In this document: positions 44,293 through 54,114 of the stretch, piece after piece
How the letters are laid out: each line of letters begins with the position of its first letter
How positions within the stretch are numbered: position 1 is the first letter of the stretch
Assembly: GCF_049478495.1 (NCBI RefSeq)
Contig: NZ_CP168083.1
Location: forward strand, 806,001 to 870,000
DNA: 64,000 nt
Origin: P36-A1 sp049478495
GTDB taxonomy: Bacteria; Bacillota_I; Bacilli_A; JAJDGJ01
Direction: 5' to 3'
Program-made: the position numbers and the translations under genes
The notes under the pieces: model-generated
Databases searched by the model: none
Seen by the model: the letters and a program-made list of their open reading frames with translations, nothing else
What the model was told of the DNA's origin: nothing

Positions 44293-45184
44293 GTCAGGAT
44301 TTGTAGCTATAGTTGGGCGCCCAAATGTAGGGAAATCAACACTTTTAAATAGCTTTTTAAATCAAAAGGTTGCAATAATGTCAAGCAAGCCACAAACTAC
44401 TAGAAATAAAATCCAAGGTATATTAACAGATGAAGACTCTCAAATAGTGTTTATTGACACACCTGGTATTCACAAACCTAAATCAAACCTATCAACATTT
44501 ATGAATAAAAGTGCTTATAGTGCTACTAGAGATGTTGAAGTAATTATGTTTTTAACTAATGTTGATCAACCAATGTCAACTGGTGATAAAATGATAATAG
44601 AAAACTTAAAAGGAAGCAACTCAAAAGTCTTTTTAGTACTTAATAAGATAGATTTAATATCAAAAGAGGAACTATACCAATACTTACAAAAACTTCCTAA
44701 AGAATATGAAGATATTTTCGATGAGGTAATACCAATTTCAGCTAGAACAAAGGCAAATTTGACTTCTTTACTAGAATTAATAAAAGCTAATTTACCTGAA
44801 GGAATAAAATATTATCCCGATGACATGGTAAGTGACCATCCAGAAAGATTTATTTTTAAAGAAATTATTAGAGAGAAAATATTGCAACTAACAGGTCAAG
44901 AAGTTCCACACTCAATCGCTGTAGTAATTGAGAATGTAAAGAAAAAGAAAAATGGAGCAATATTAATAAATGCAGCTATAATAGTTGAAAGAGACTCTCA
45001 AAAAGGAATTATAATTGGAAAAAATGGTCAAAAATTAAAAGAAATTGGAAGGCTTGCACGAGAAGAACTTGAAACAATTCTAGGTTCAAAAATATACTTA
45101 GAAACATTTGTTAAAGTTGAAAAAGACTGGCGAAATAAACAATTTCAATTAGCTGAACTTGGCTATAATAGTGAAGATTACTAA
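44285..45184 (+). CDS. era: GTPase Era
   Basis: Essential GTPase for 30S assembly, binding the 3' end of 16S rRNA. G1 is GRPNVGKS (residues 11-18), G3 is DTPG, G4 is NKID and G5 lies around ISARTK. The C-terminal KH domain contains GIIIGKNGQKLKEIG. The 299-residue length is standard. It overlaps cdd at its start and recO at its end. Confidence 0.97.
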   Translation: MFKSGFVAIVGRPNVGKSTLLNSFLNQKVAIMSSKPQTTRNKIQGILTDEDSQIVFIDTPGIHKPKSNLSTFMNKSAYSATRDVEVIMFLTNVDQPMSTGDKMIIENLKGSNSKVFLVLNKIDLISKEELYQYLQKLPKEYEDIFDEVIPISARTKANLTSLLELIKANLPEGIKYYPDDMVSDHPERFIFKEIIREKILQLTGQEVPHSIAVVIENVKKKKNGAILINAAIIVERDSQKGIIIGKNGQKLKEIGRLAREELETILGSKIYLETFVKVEKDWRNKQFQLAELGYNSEDY

Positions 45185-45893
45185 AGATATAAATGGCATT
45201 ATTTTTGATGTTTTAGAATATAAAGACAATGATTTAATTGTTAGTGTATTAAGTAAAGAATATGGATTTATGCAATTATATGTAAAAGGTGGAGCAAAAG
45301 TTACATCTAAAAGCTTTTATATTATAAAACAATTTAACGAAATAACTTTCGATGTTTCAAAGTTAAACATAGATTCATTGTCATTGTATAAAAGTGGTAC
45401 AAACATTAGTGTTTTTGATTATACAAGTTTAAGCTATAATCAAATAAATGCTTGCTTATTACTAGCAGAGTTATTTAATAAAATTAAAGAAATTGATAAT
45501 TTTGATTATGTTAAATACTATGATTTTATAAAAAAATATTTAGAAAGTATTAAACAAAATAACAACATATATTACTTGATAAATTTATTTTTATATAATA
45601 CCTTAGTAATTTTAGGCGCTTATCCAATCATAGATAAATGTGTAATATGTAATAATGATAATTCAATCGTTGGATTTGATATAGAAAATTTTGGATTTGT
45701 CTGTAAAAATTGCCAAAGTAATGCATATATTTTAAAAGATAAAGTGGTTTTAACAACTCTTTATGAAATTAATAATCAAGAGTTAAAAAGTAGCAGTAGT
45801 AAAAGTAGCAATAAAATAATAATGAATATTTTAACAAATTATTTATCAGAGAATACTGGAGTTAATTTAGTATCTAGAAAATATATATATTAA
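45171..45893 (+). CDS. recO: DNA repair protein RecO
   Basis: RecFOR pathway protein that loads RecA on SSB-coated gaps. The OB-fold N-terminus begins KITKDINGIIFDVLEYKDNDLIVSVLSKEYG, and a four-cysteine zinc finger is visible as CVICNN and CKNCQ in the C-terminal half. GTG 45171 is favoured as start because it begins the conserved N-terminus; the TTG at 45159 is the alternative, and neither has a strong ribosome site, so translation is probably coupled to era. The recO gene after era is the usual Firmicute order. Confidence 0.88.
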   Translation: MKITKDINGIIFDVLEYKDNDLIVSVLSKEYGFMQLYVKGGAKVTSKSFYIIKQFNEITFDVSKLNIDSLSLYKSGTNISVFDYTSLSYNQINACLLLAELFNKIKEIDNFDYVKYYDFIKKYLESIKQNNNIYYLINLFLYNTLVILGAYPIIDKCVICNNDNSIVGFDIENFGFVCKNCQSNAYILKDKVVLTTLYEINNQELKSSSSKSSNKIIMNILTNYLSENTGVNLVSRKYIY

Positions 45894-45906
45894 GGAGAGA
45901 TGTTTA

Positions 45907-47262
45907 ATGAAAACAATGGAAGAAATAGTGAATTATTGTAAAGAAACTGGATTTATGTATCCTGGATCTCAAATATATGGTGGACTTGCAAACGCATGGG
46001 ATTATGGTCCACTAGGTGTAGAATTAAAGAATAATATTGAAAAAGCATGGTGGAAAAAATTTGTACAACAATCACCATACAATGTTGGAATAGATGCTGC
46101 AATTTTAATGAATCCACAAGTATGGGTTTCAAGTGGTCATGTTGGTGGTTTTTCTGATCCATTAATGGATTGTAAAGAATGTAATACAAGACATCGTGCT
46201 GATAAAATAATAGAAGAATTTGACAGCTCAGTAAATCCTGCTGGATGGAGTCATGATGAAATGTTGAATTATATTAACGAAAAACAAATACCTTGTCCAG
46301 AATGTGGAGCAGTAAATTGGAGTGAAATAAAAGAATTTGATTTAATGTTTAAAACTCAACAAGGTGTAATAGCTAAAGAAGGTAGCGAAATATATTTACG
46401 TCCTGAAACAGCACAGGGTATATTTGTGAACTTTAAAAATGTTTTAAGAAGTACAAGAAAAAAATTGCCTTTAGGTATTGCTCAAGTTGGTAAATCATTT
46501 AGAAATGAAATAACACCAGGAAACTTTATATTTAGAACTAGAGAATTTGAACAAATGGAATTAGAATTCTTTTGTAAACCAGATACTGCAATGGAATGGC
46601 ATAAATACTGGATAGATTATTGTGAAAAATGGTTACTTACATACGGAATTAAACCAGAACTATTTGTGTTTAGAGAACATGAAGTAGATGAGTTATCACA
46701 CTATTCAGATGCTACAACTGATATAGAATTTATGTTTCCATTTGGTCAAAGTGAATTATGGGGAGTAGCTAATAGAACAAACTTTGATTTAAAATCTCAC
46801 ATGACTGGTTCAAAAGAAAACATGGAATATCATGATCCAACAACAAATGAAAAGTATATTCCATATGTAATTGAACCAAGTTTGGGACTAAATAGAATGC
46901 TTTTAGCATTTATTTGCAATGGTTTAGAAGAAGATGAAGAAAGAGGAACAATCTTTAAAATTCATCCTGATTTAGCGCCAATCAAAATATGTATTATGCC
47001 ACTTCAAAAACAGCAAAAAGAAAAAGCAATGGAAGTTTATGAAAAATTAGCAACTAAATATATGGTAGAATTTGAAGCTGCAGGTAATATAGGTAAAAGA
47101 TACAAAAGACAAGACTCAATAGGAACACCATATTGTGTAACAATAGATTTTGATACTGAACAAGATAACTCTGTAACTATTAGAGACAGAGATACAATGG
47201 AGCAAGTAAGAGTACCAATTGATAATTTAGATAACTACTTTAGTGATAAATTTAATTTTTAG
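45907..47262 (+). CDS. glyS: Glycyl-tRNA synthetase, alpha2 (eukaryote/archaea-like) type
   Basis: Class II dimeric synthetase of the single-chain type found in Mollicutes, Bacteroidetes and some Firmicutes rather than the alpha2-beta2 enzyme. FMYPGSQIYGGLANAWDYGPLG at the start, CPECG zinc-like cysteines, LRPETAQGIFVNFKN, QVGKSFRNEITPGNFIFRTREFEQME (motif 2) and VIEPSLGLNRMLLAF (motif 3) are clear. It has 451 residues. The start follows AAGGAGAG. No T-box leader is present, and the gene sits inside the long operon. Confidence 0.97.
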   Translation: MKTMEEIVNYCKETGFMYPGSQIYGGLANAWDYGPLGVELKNNIEKAWWKKFVQQSPYNVGIDAAILMNPQVWVSSGHVGGFSDPLMDCKECNTRHRADKIIEEFDSSVNPAGWSHDEMLNYINEKQIPCPECGAVNWSEIKEFDLMFKTQQGVIAKEGSEIYLRPETAQGIFVNFKNVLRSTRKKLPLGIAQVGKSFRNEITPGNFIFRTREFEQMELEFFCKPDTAMEWHKYWIDYCEKWLLTYGIKPELFVFREHEVDELSHYSDATTDIEFMFPFGQSELWGVANRTNFDLKSHMTGSKENMEYHDPTTNEKYIPYVIEPSLGLNRMLLAFICNGLEEDEERGTIFKIHPDLAPIKICIMPLQKQQKEKAMEVYEKLATKYMVEFEAAGNIGKRYKRQDSIGTPYCVTIDFDTEQDNSVTIRDRDTMEQVRVPIDNLDNYFSDKFNF

Positions 47263-47272
47263 GTGTTTATAA

Positions 47273-49048
47273 ATGGCTAGAATATCTGAAGATAAAATAA
47301 AAGAAATTTTAGATAAAGTAGATATTGTAGATGTAATATCCAATGAAATAGAACTTATTCAAAAAGGTAAGAACTTTTTGGCGGTATGTCCATTTCATAA
47401 TGATACCAATCCATCAATGTCAATATCACAAGAAAAGCAATTATATAAATGTTTTTCTTGTGGCGCAGGTGGGAATGCACTTACTTTTTTGAAAGAGTAT
47501 AAAAAAATAAGTTTTATAGAGGCACTACAAATTCTAGCAGATTTTGCTAATATTGAATTAAATATAAGTTCTAGTAAAAATAGTACCATTCAAACTAGTG
47601 ATGAATACAACAAGTTAAGAGAACTAAATAAAGAAGCAAAAATTCTTTTTGATTATTTAATGGATGATGCAGACAGTCCATTTTTAGATGTATATTTAAA
47701 AGATAGAACAATTACTAAAGATATCATTGATTATTTTAAAATTGGTTTTAATTCAAGTGAAAATGTATTAACAAATCTCTTAAAAGCAAAAAATTATGAC
47801 ATGAATGATGCAGTAAAACTTGATCTTGTAAGAGTAATTAACAATGAATATTTTGACAATTATAATAACAGAGTAGTATTTCCAATTATAGATAGTAACA
47901 ACAATGTAGTTGGCTTTAGTGCAAGAGCACTATTAAAAGATCAAACACCAAAATATCTTAATTCAAGAGACTCTATTTTGTATGATAAGTCCAAAATACT
48001 ATACAATATAAATAATGCAAAAGAAGAAATAAAAAGTAGCAAAACAGTATATATTACAGAAGGACCTAATGATGTAATAGCATTTTATAGAGCAAATATT
48101 AAAAATTGTGTTTGTGTCATGGGAACAGCATTCACACAAAAGCATTTAGATTTGTTGTATAATTTAGGAACTAAAAATATTGTATTGGCATATGATGGTG
48201 ATGTTGCAGGTCAAAATGCAACATACAAAACATTAAAGTTAATTGAGCAAAATAGATTTAATGTAAAGTGTATTGATTTTGAGAAGCTAGATCCAGATGA
48301 ATATTTCTTTTCACATGGAAGTGAAGCTTTTGTAAAAAAGATAAGCAATCCTATTTCAAGTATTGATTTTCTAATTAAGTATAAGTTTAACAATACAAAT
48401 ATGAACAATTATGAAGATAAAAAGAAAACAGTTATATCACTAGTAAGTGAAATGAATAAAATTTCTGATCAATATGATAAACAGCATTATTTTAATGTCA
48501 TATCTAAAATAAGCAATATTTCAGTTTCATTATTGAACTCCTTTTCATTAGATATAAACACAAGTACTGAATCATATGAAAGACCAAAGAAAATAATAGA
48601 AATTGAATCTGAAAATGCAATTGATAAAGCCTCAAAAATAATATTATATTACATGATGAATGACATAAAGTATTATAATGAATTTAATGACTCTATCAAA
48701 ACGTTTACAAATAAACATTATCGAAAATTATATAATGCTATTTCGGCTTTTTATCTTTCAGAAAAGATATTTGACTTTACTGTCTTAGCATCAATGAACG
48801 CAGATAAAGAGACAATAGCAGTACTAATGCAAATTGTAAATACAACTGAATATGAAGAATATAGTGAAGAAAAAATCTTTGAAGATTCAATTAAAATATT
48901 AAAGTTAGAAACATTAATGAACCAATTTAAAGTATTAGACAATAAATTGAAAATAACAGTTGATCCAATAGAAAAATCACTTATTGCAAAAGAAAAACAA
49001 GAACTAAATAGAGAAATAAGATCAAGAAAAAGAGAAATTTTTAAATAA
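47273..49048 (+). CDS. dnaG: DNA primase
   Basis: Synthesises RNA primers for replication. The N-terminal CHC2 zinc finger is CPFHNDTNPS followed by CFSCGAGG (residues about 39-64). The Toprim core has VYITEGPNDVIAFYRA and LAYDGDVAGQNA. A helical C-terminal domain for DnaB contact ends with a Lys/Arg/Glu-rich helix. It has 591 residues. It heads the macromolecular-synthesis set dnaG-rpoD as in Bacillus. Confidence 0.96.
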   Translation: MARISEDKIKEILDKVDIVDVISNEIELIQKGKNFLAVCPFHNDTNPSMSISQEKQLYKCFSCGAGGNALTFLKEYKKISFIEALQILADFANIELNISSSKNSTIQTSDEYNKLRELNKEAKILFDYLMDDADSPFLDVYLKDRTITKDIIDYFKIGFNSSENVLTNLLKAKNYDMNDAVKLDLVRVINNEYFDNYNNRVVFPIIDSNNNVVGFSARALLKDQTPKYLNSRDSILYDKSKILYNINNAKEEIKSSKTVYITEGPNDVIAFYRANIKNCVCVMGTAFTQKHLDLLYNLGTKNIVLAYDGDVAGQNATYKTLKLIEQNRFNVKCIDFEKLDPDEYFFSHGSEAFVKKISNPISSIDFLIKYKFNNTNMNNYEDKKKTVISLVSEMNKISDQYDKQHYFNVISKISNISVSLLNSFSLDINTSTESYERPKKIIEIESENAIDKASKIILYYMMNDIKYYNEFNDSIKTFTNKHYRKLYNAISAFYLSEKIFDFTVLASMNADKETIAVLMQIVNTTEYEEYSEEKIFEDSIKILKLETLMNQFKVLDNKLKITVDPIEKSLIAKEKQELNREIRSRKREIFK

Positions 49049-49065
49049 AAAGAGGGGTAATTTTT

Positions 49066-50211
49066 ATGGTAAAAATAGTAAGTTTAGAAGATATAAAAAG
49101 CGAGCTTTTAAAAGAAGCAAAAGGTAGTTTATTAAGTCAAGAGCATGTAATGAACTATATAAAAGATTATGATTTTACAGATGATGATATTGATGATATA
49201 TTCACTTTTTTAAATGAAGAAGGTGTAATGGAATCAGAGATAGATGATGATATTGATGCTGAAATAGTTGAAGATATAGACTTAGATGATGATGAAAAAG
49301 AAGAAGATAACTACGATTTAAATGCAGTTTATGATACTGACTACTATGATCCAGGACTTGATTTATCAAGTAATGTTAAGATCAATGATCCAGTAAAAAT
49401 GTACCTAAAAGAAATTGGTAATGTAAAATTATTATCAATGGCACAAGAAGTAGAGTTAGCAAAAAGAATTGAACAAGGTGATGAACAAGCAATTAAAGAA
49501 TTAACAAGTGCAAATTTAAGATTAGTTGTTTCAATTGCTAAAAAATATGTAGGTCGAGGAATGTTATTTTTAGATCTAATACAAGAAGGAAATATCGGAT
49601 TGTTAAAAGCAGTTGATAAATATGATTATACAAAAGGTTTTAAGTTTTCAACTTATGCAACTTGGTGGATTAGACAAGCAATAACAAGAGCAATTGCCGA
49701 TCAAGCAAGAACAATTAGAATACCAGTTCATATGGTAGAAACAATAAATAAAATTACAAAGGTTCAACGTAATTTAGTACAAGAACTTGGAAGAGATCCA
49801 CTACCAGAAGAAATAGCAGCAAGAATAGAAGGTATGACACCTGAAAAAGTACTTGAGATACAACAAATTGCAATGGACCCAGTTAGCTTTGAAACACCAA
49901 TTGGTGAAGAAGATGATTCAAGTCTTGGTGATTTTGTTGAAGATCAAGATGCACTTTCACCATTTGACTTTGCTGCGAATGAAATGTTAAAGGAAGAGTT
50001 AAAAGAAGTACTTTTAGAATTAACAGATAGAGAGGAAAAAGTCCTTAAACTTAGATTTGGACTAGAGGATGGTAGAACAAGAACATTAGAAGAAGTAGGT
50101 AAAGAATTTGATGTTACAAGAGAAAGAATTAGACAAATTGAAGCAAAAGCTTTAAGAAAACTAAAACATCCTAATAAATCAAAAAGATTAAAAGACTTTA
50201 TGATAAAATAA
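49066..50211 (+). CDS. rpoD: RNA polymerase sigma factor RpoD (sigma-A), first copy
   Basis: Primary sigma factor, 381 residues. A short region 1.1-like N-terminus (residues about 1-60) and an acidic linker precede region 1.2 (NDPVKMYLKEIG). Region 2 contains TSANLRLVVSIAKKYVGRG and FKFSTYATWWIRQAITRAIADQ, region 3 has VQRNLVQELGRDPLPEE, region 4 has LTDREEKVLKLRFGLEDG and the HTH EVGKEFDVTRERIRQIEAKALRKL. Placed right after dnaG, this is the canonical locus. A second, closely related gene lies at 50991 with trmK in between. The stop overlaps the trmK start by one base. Confidence 0.96.
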   Translation: MVKIVSLEDIKSELLKEAKGSLLSQEHVMNYIKDYDFTDDDIDDIFTFLNEEGVMESEIDDDIDAEIVEDIDLDDDEKEEDNYDLNAVYDTDYYDPGLDLSSNVKINDPVKMYLKEIGNVKLLSMAQEVELAKRIEQGDEQAIKELTSANLRLVVSIAKKYVGRGMLFLDLIQEGNIGLLKAVDKYDYTKGFKFSTYATWWIRQAITRAIADQARTIRIPVHMVETINKITKVQRNLVQELGRDPLPEEIAARIEGMTPEKVLEIQQIAMDPVSFETPIGEEDDSSLGDFVEDQDALSPFDFAANEMLKEELKEVLLELTDREEKVLKLRFGLEDGRTRTLEEVGKEFDVTRERIRQIEAKALRKLKHPNKSKRLKDFMIK

Positions 50212-50894
50212 TGAAACTAGGCTATAGATTAGAAGCAATAGCTTCAATGATTGATAATCATAATTCAATTGTAGCAGATATAGGTTGTGATCATGGATGG
50301 TTAGCAATCTATCTAATTACAAATAATAAAGCAAAAAAAGCATATGCATGTGATGTAAATATAGGACCTTTAAACAATGTAAAAACAAATGTAACTAACA
50401 ATTATTTAGACGATAAAATACAAGTTTTATTAAGTAACGGCTTAGAAAAAATCGATGAAAATGAAGTTAGCGACATCGTAATTGCAGGAATGGGTGGATC
50501 ATTAATAGTTGATATTTTACAAAAAGATATTGCTAAAATTAAAGATAAAACGCTATATTTACAGCCAAATATTAATAGCTATAAATTACGTACATTTTTA
50601 ATAAATAATGAATTTAGTATAGTAGATGAAAAAACAGTTAAAGAAAATAAAATAATCTATCAAGTAATTAAAGCAAAACCATCAAAAGAAAATAATAATG
50701 ATATTTATTCTGAATTAGATTTACTTTTTGGCAAGATAAACTTAGAAAAAAATGAACCACTTACGCAAGAATTGTTAAGAGATACATATGATAAATATGC
50801 TAATATAGTAAAAGACATGCCTGATGATAATCCAAGAAAAGAACAATTTATAAATAGAATGCAATTAATAAAACAATTTTTATTATCAAAATAA
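50211..50894 (+). CDS. trmK: tRNA (adenine(22)-N1)-methyltransferase TrmK
   Basis: SAM-dependent methyltransferase making m1A22 in tRNA. The start GYRLEAIASMI followed by VADIGCDHGWLAIYL (SAM motif I), ACDVNIGPL and DIVIAGMGGSLIVDIL are the TrmK/DUF633 pattern. It has 227 residues. In Firmicutes trmK normally follows rpoD and precedes the Nif3-like gene; here a second sigma gene is interposed. Confidence 0.93.
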   Translation: MKLGYRLEAIASMIDNHNSIVADIGCDHGWLAIYLITNNKAKKAYACDVNIGPLNNVKTNVTNNYLDDKIQVLLSNGLEKIDENEVSDIVIAGMGGSLIVDILQKDIAKIKDKTLYLQPNINSYKLRTFLINNEFSIVDEKTVKENKIIYQVIKAKPSKENNNDIYSELDLLFGKINLEKNEPLTQELLRDTYDKYANIVKDMPDDNPRKEQFINRMQLIKQFLLSK

Positions 50895-50990
50895 TAAAAT
50901 ACCATAATAGTCAAGTGTAAAATAACCACTGGTTTCAACTCCAAGACTATTAAAATTTAGAAGAATCAATATATTAAAGGAGTTGTATGT

Positions 50991-52142
50991 ATGGCAAAAA
51001 TAATGAGCCTAGAAGAAATAAAAACAGAATTATTTAAAAGAGGAAGTAAAACACTATTAACACAAGATGAAGTAATGGATTATCTTAAAGATTTTGACTT
51101 TTCTGATGATGATGTAGATAACATTTTTACATATTTAAACGAAGAAAGTGTTATGGCAGCAGAATTAGAAGATGATATTGATGAAGAAGTAGAAATTACA
51201 GCTGACTTAGAAATATTAGAAGAGACAGAAGAAGATGATGAGTACAACTTAAATGCTATTTATGATAATGACTACTATGATTCTAACCTTTCACTTTCAA
51301 CAAATGTAAAGGTAAATGATCCAGTAAAAATGTACTTTAAAGAAATAGGTAGCGTAAATTTACTATCAACAGCAGAGGAAATTGAATTAGCAAAAAGAAT
51401 TGAAGTTGGCGACAACAACGCTAATCAAGAATTAGTAAGTGCAAATTTAAGACTAGTTGTATCAATAGCTAAAAGATATGTTGGTAGAGGAATGAGTATC
51501 TTAGATTTAGTACAAGAAGGTAATATAGGTTTAATAAAAGCTTCAGAAAAATATGACTATACTAAAGGGTTCAAATTTTCAACATATGCAACTTGGTGGA
51601 TCAGACAAGCTATAACAAGAGCAATTGCCGATCAAGCTAGAACTATAAGAATTCCAGTTCATATGGTTGAAACTATTAATAAATTGACTAAAGTACAAAG
51701 AAATTTAGTGCAAGAACTTGGTAGAGATCCAAGACCTGAAGAAATAGCAAGAGAAATACCAGGAATGACAGAAGATAAAGTACGAGAAATTCAAAGAATA
51801 TCACTAGATCCAGTAAGCTTTGAAACACCAATTGGTGAAGAAGATGACTCAAGTTTAGGTGATTTTATCGAAGATAGTGATGCAATGTCACCATTTGATT
51901 TTGCAGCAAATGAGCTATTAAAAGATGAACTTAATGAAGTACTATTAGAATTAACAGATAGAGAAGAAAAAGTATTAAGATTAAGATTTGGATTAGATGA
52001 TGGTAAAACTAGAACTTTAGAAGAAGTTGGAAAAGAGTTTAATGTAACAAGAGAAAGAATTAGACAAATTGAAGCTAAAGCTTTAAGAAAACTAAAACAT
52101 CCTTCACGTTCTAAAAGATTAAAAGATTTTATGATTAGATAA
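50991..52142 (+). CDS. rpoD: RNA polymerase sigma factor RpoD (sigma-A), second copy
   Basis: A second group 1 sigma factor, 383 residues, collinear with the first. Region 2.4 is identical (FSTYATWWIRQAITRAIADQ and the following ARTIRIPVHMVETIN), and the region 4.2 helix-turn-helix differs only at conservative positions. The N-terminal third (residues about 1-100) diverges most, especially the acidic linker. It starts after AAAGGAG. The intergenic gap before it (96 bases) has no clear promoter. It lies where a single rpoD is expected, so it looks like a local duplication that swallowed trmK. Both frames are intact. Confidence 0.95.
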   Translation: MAKIMSLEEIKTELFKRGSKTLLTQDEVMDYLKDFDFSDDDVDNIFTYLNEESVMAAELEDDIDEEVEITADLEILEETEEDDEYNLNAIYDNDYYDSNLSLSTNVKVNDPVKMYFKEIGSVNLLSTAEEIELAKRIEVGDNNANQELVSANLRLVVSIAKRYVGRGMSILDLVQEGNIGLIKASEKYDYTKGFKFSTYATWWIRQAITRAIADQARTIRIPVHMVETINKLTKVQRNLVQELGRDPRPEEIAREIPGMTEDKVREIQRISLDPVSFETPIGEEDDSSLGDFIEDSDAMSPFDFAANELLKDELNEVLLELTDREEKVLRLRFGLDDGKTRTLEEVGKEFNVTRERIRQIEAKALRKLKHPSRSKRLKDFMIR

Positions 52143-52146
52143 TAAT

Positions 52147-52866
52147 ATGGATACTAAAGAAATACTAACAATATTAGAAGATAAATTCCCATTAAACTTA
52201 CAAGAAAAGTGGGATAATAGTGGCATATTATATCGCGGAAAAGAAAATACAATTAATGTATTAATAACTTTAGATATTACTGCTAAAGTATCATCGTTTG
52301 CTATAAGTAATAATATTGATTTAATTATCTCACATCATCCTTTAATATTTCAAAGCTACTTTGATTCGTTTGAGTATATAAGAAATATATATTTAGATTT
52401 AGCAGAGAATAACATTAATATATATTCTATGCATACAAACTATGACTCATCTAATTATGGAATGAATATTAATTTCATAAAAAATCTAAATTTTAACTAT
52501 ATTGACTCAAAATCAATGGAAAGATATTTTAATATAGAAAGTGATTTTTATGAAAAAATTAGAAATGAATATCCTTTTGCAAGAATATATAACAAAAATG
52601 ATAATATAGAAAAAGGCGCTGTGCTTTTAGGTGCAGGAGGTTCTATGATTGAAGAAATTCATAAAAACAAAGCAGATGTCTTTATATCAAGTGAATTTAA
52701 ACATCATGAAATCTTGTATGCTAAAAACTATAATATAACTTTAGTTGATATTTCACATCAAAGTGAAAGTTTATTTATTAAAGATATAGAACAATATTTG
52801 AAAAGTAAAACTAACAATTTGAATATTCAAGTATACTTAGATAATTACAAAATTGAATCAATATAA
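52147..52866 (+). CDS. Nif3-like dinuclear metal center protein (YqfO family)
   Basis: Member of the Nif3/YbgI/YqfO family of dimetal proteins. Metal-ligand motifs are visible: LIISHHPLIF, SMHTNYD near the middle, and HHEILYAK plus ISHQSES near the end. LGAGGSMIEEIHKNKADVFISSE is also typical. At 239 residues it is the short form without the PII-like insertion seen in YqfO. Family members have been proposed to act as a GTP cyclohydrolase-like enzyme or metal chaperone; function is unsettled. The rpoD-trmK-Nif3 order is standard apart from the extra sigma gene. Confidence 0.9.
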   Translation: MDTKEILTILEDKFPLNLQEKWDNSGILYRGKENTINVLITLDITAKVSSFAISNNIDLIISHHPLIFQSYFDSFEYIRNIYLDLAENNINIYSMHTNYDSSNYGMNINFIKNLNFNYIDSKSMERYFNIESDFYEKIRNEYPFARIYNKNDNIEKGAVLLGAGGSMIEEIHKNKADVFISSEFKHHEILYAKNYNITLVDISHQSESLFIKDIEQYLKSKTNNLNIQVYLDNYKIESI

Positions 52867-52893
52867 TATGATCTTAATATAGTAGATAAAAAT

Positions 52894-52920
52894 AATCACT
52901 TAATAAAAGTGATTTTTTTT
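52894..52920 (+). terminator. Rho-independent terminator after the Nif3-like gene
   Basis: AATCACTT (52894-52901) pairs with AAGTGATT (52907-52914) and is followed by T. Confidence 0.85.
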
Positions 52921-52971
52921 ATTGAATAATTATATTTGTCAAATATTTAACAAATAAAGAAATAATAGATG

Positions 52972-52980
52972 TGGTATAAT
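52972..52980 (+). promoter_or_regulatory. Extended -10 promoter for the hyd operon
   Basis: TGGTATAAT (TG-N-TATAAT) lies 32 bases before the hydE start, with no good -35 at standard distance. Confidence 0.6.
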
Positions 52981-53012
52981 CAAATATGAACAAATGAAAA
53001 AGGGGCAAAAAT

Positions 53013-54113
53013 ATGATATTTGAAAAATTTGATATATCAATAAGTGAAATAGAACAAAATAAAATAAAAAAACTGGTAGACTTAGCGTTTTTAAATGCTA
53101 AATTATCAAAAGACCAGATAGAAGAATTATTGAATACTATTAATTATCAGACTTTACCATATTTACAACAAAAGGCAGTTGAAAAAAGAAAAGAAATATA
53201 TGGAGATAAACTTTATATTAGAGGTTTAATTGAAATATCTAATTATTGTAAAAAAGATTGTCTATATTGTGGGATAAGAAAAAGTAATAAAAATGTAAAT
53301 AGATATCGATATGATGAACAAACAATAAAAAAAATTATTGATCATGGATATAGTAGAGGATATCACACAATTGTAATGCAAGGTGGAGAAGATGATTATT
53401 ATACTGATGAAAAATTATCTAGAATAATTCATGATACAAAAGAAAAATATCCAGATATAGCTATAACATTATCAGTTGGAGAAAGAAGTAAAAGTAGTTA
53501 CTTAAACCTTTATGACTCAGGAGCAGATAGATTTTTATTAAGGCATGAAACAGCTAATCAAGATCACTATGCTTTATTACATCCAAAAGAAATGAGTTTG
53601 GAAACAAGAATGCAAGCGTTAAAAAATCTAAAAGAAATAGGCTATCAAACTGGTGCAGGATTCATGGTTGGCAGTCCCTTTCAAAGTATGGAAGACATTG
53701 TAAATGATATTATATTTTTACAAGACTTTCAGCCACAAATGGTTGGAATTGGACCCTACTTAAATCATCATGAAACACCATTCTATGATATGCCTAATGG
53801 AAAATTAGAACATGTATTAATAATATATTCATTAGTTAGACTACTAGTTCCTAATGGTTTAATACCTTCAACCACAGCAACTTCAAGTGTAAACCCACTT
53901 GGTAGATTGCAAGCTTTAAAAAGTGGATGCAATGTTATTATGATTAATTTATCAGATATGGACAAAAGACAAGATTATACTTTATATGAAAATAAGTCAT
54001 ATAAAGGTGATGAATCTGATGAATTTCTTCAAATCATAGAACAGGATATTATAAAGGCAGGAATGGAAATAGATTTTAGTATTGGTAATTATAAAGCAAA
54101 CAAAGGAGAATAA
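53013..54113 (+). CDS. hydE: [FeFe]-hydrogenase maturase HydE
   Basis: Radical-SAM enzyme that takes part in building the 2Fe subcluster of the H-cluster. The C-x3-C-x2-C motif is at residues 79-86 (CKKDCLYC), followed by the GGED motif (TIVMQGGEDD) for SAM binding, LRHETANQDHY and TGAGFMVGSPFQ. It has 366 residues. Start ATG 53013 follows AAAAGGGG. It opens the cluster hydE-hydG-hydF. BioB- or PylB-like alternatives are excluded by the HydE-type TIVMQGGEDDYYTD region and the operon partners. Confidence 0.95.
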   Translation: MIFEKFDISISEIEQNKIKKLVDLAFLNAKLSKDQIEELLNTINYQTLPYLQQKAVEKRKEIYGDKLYIRGLIEISNYCKKDCLYCGIRKSNKNVNRYRYDEQTIKKIIDHGYSRGYHTIVMQGGEDDYYTDEKLSRIIHDTKEKYPDIAITLSVGERSKSSYLNLYDSGADRFLLRHETANQDHYALLHPKEMSLETRMQALKNLKEIGYQTGAGFMVGSPFQSMEDIVNDIIFLQDFQPQMVGIGPYLNHHETPFYDMPNGKLEHVLIIYSLVRLLVPNGLIPSTTATSSVNPLGRLQALKSGCNVIMINLSDMDKRQDYTLYENKSYKGDESDEFLQIIEQDIIKAGMEIDFSIGNYKANKGE

Positions 54114-54114
54114 T

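Noticed and set aside
45907..47262. T-box leaders before glyS, proS or pheS
   Set aside because: The gaps upstream are 13-170 bases with promoters close to the start codons; no AGGGTGG T-box core or long leader is present.
50991..52142. Second rpoD as an alternative (group 2-4) sigma factor
   Set aside because: Regions 1.2 to 4.2 are complete and nearly identical to the first copy, including region 2.4, so it is a group 1-type paralogue.
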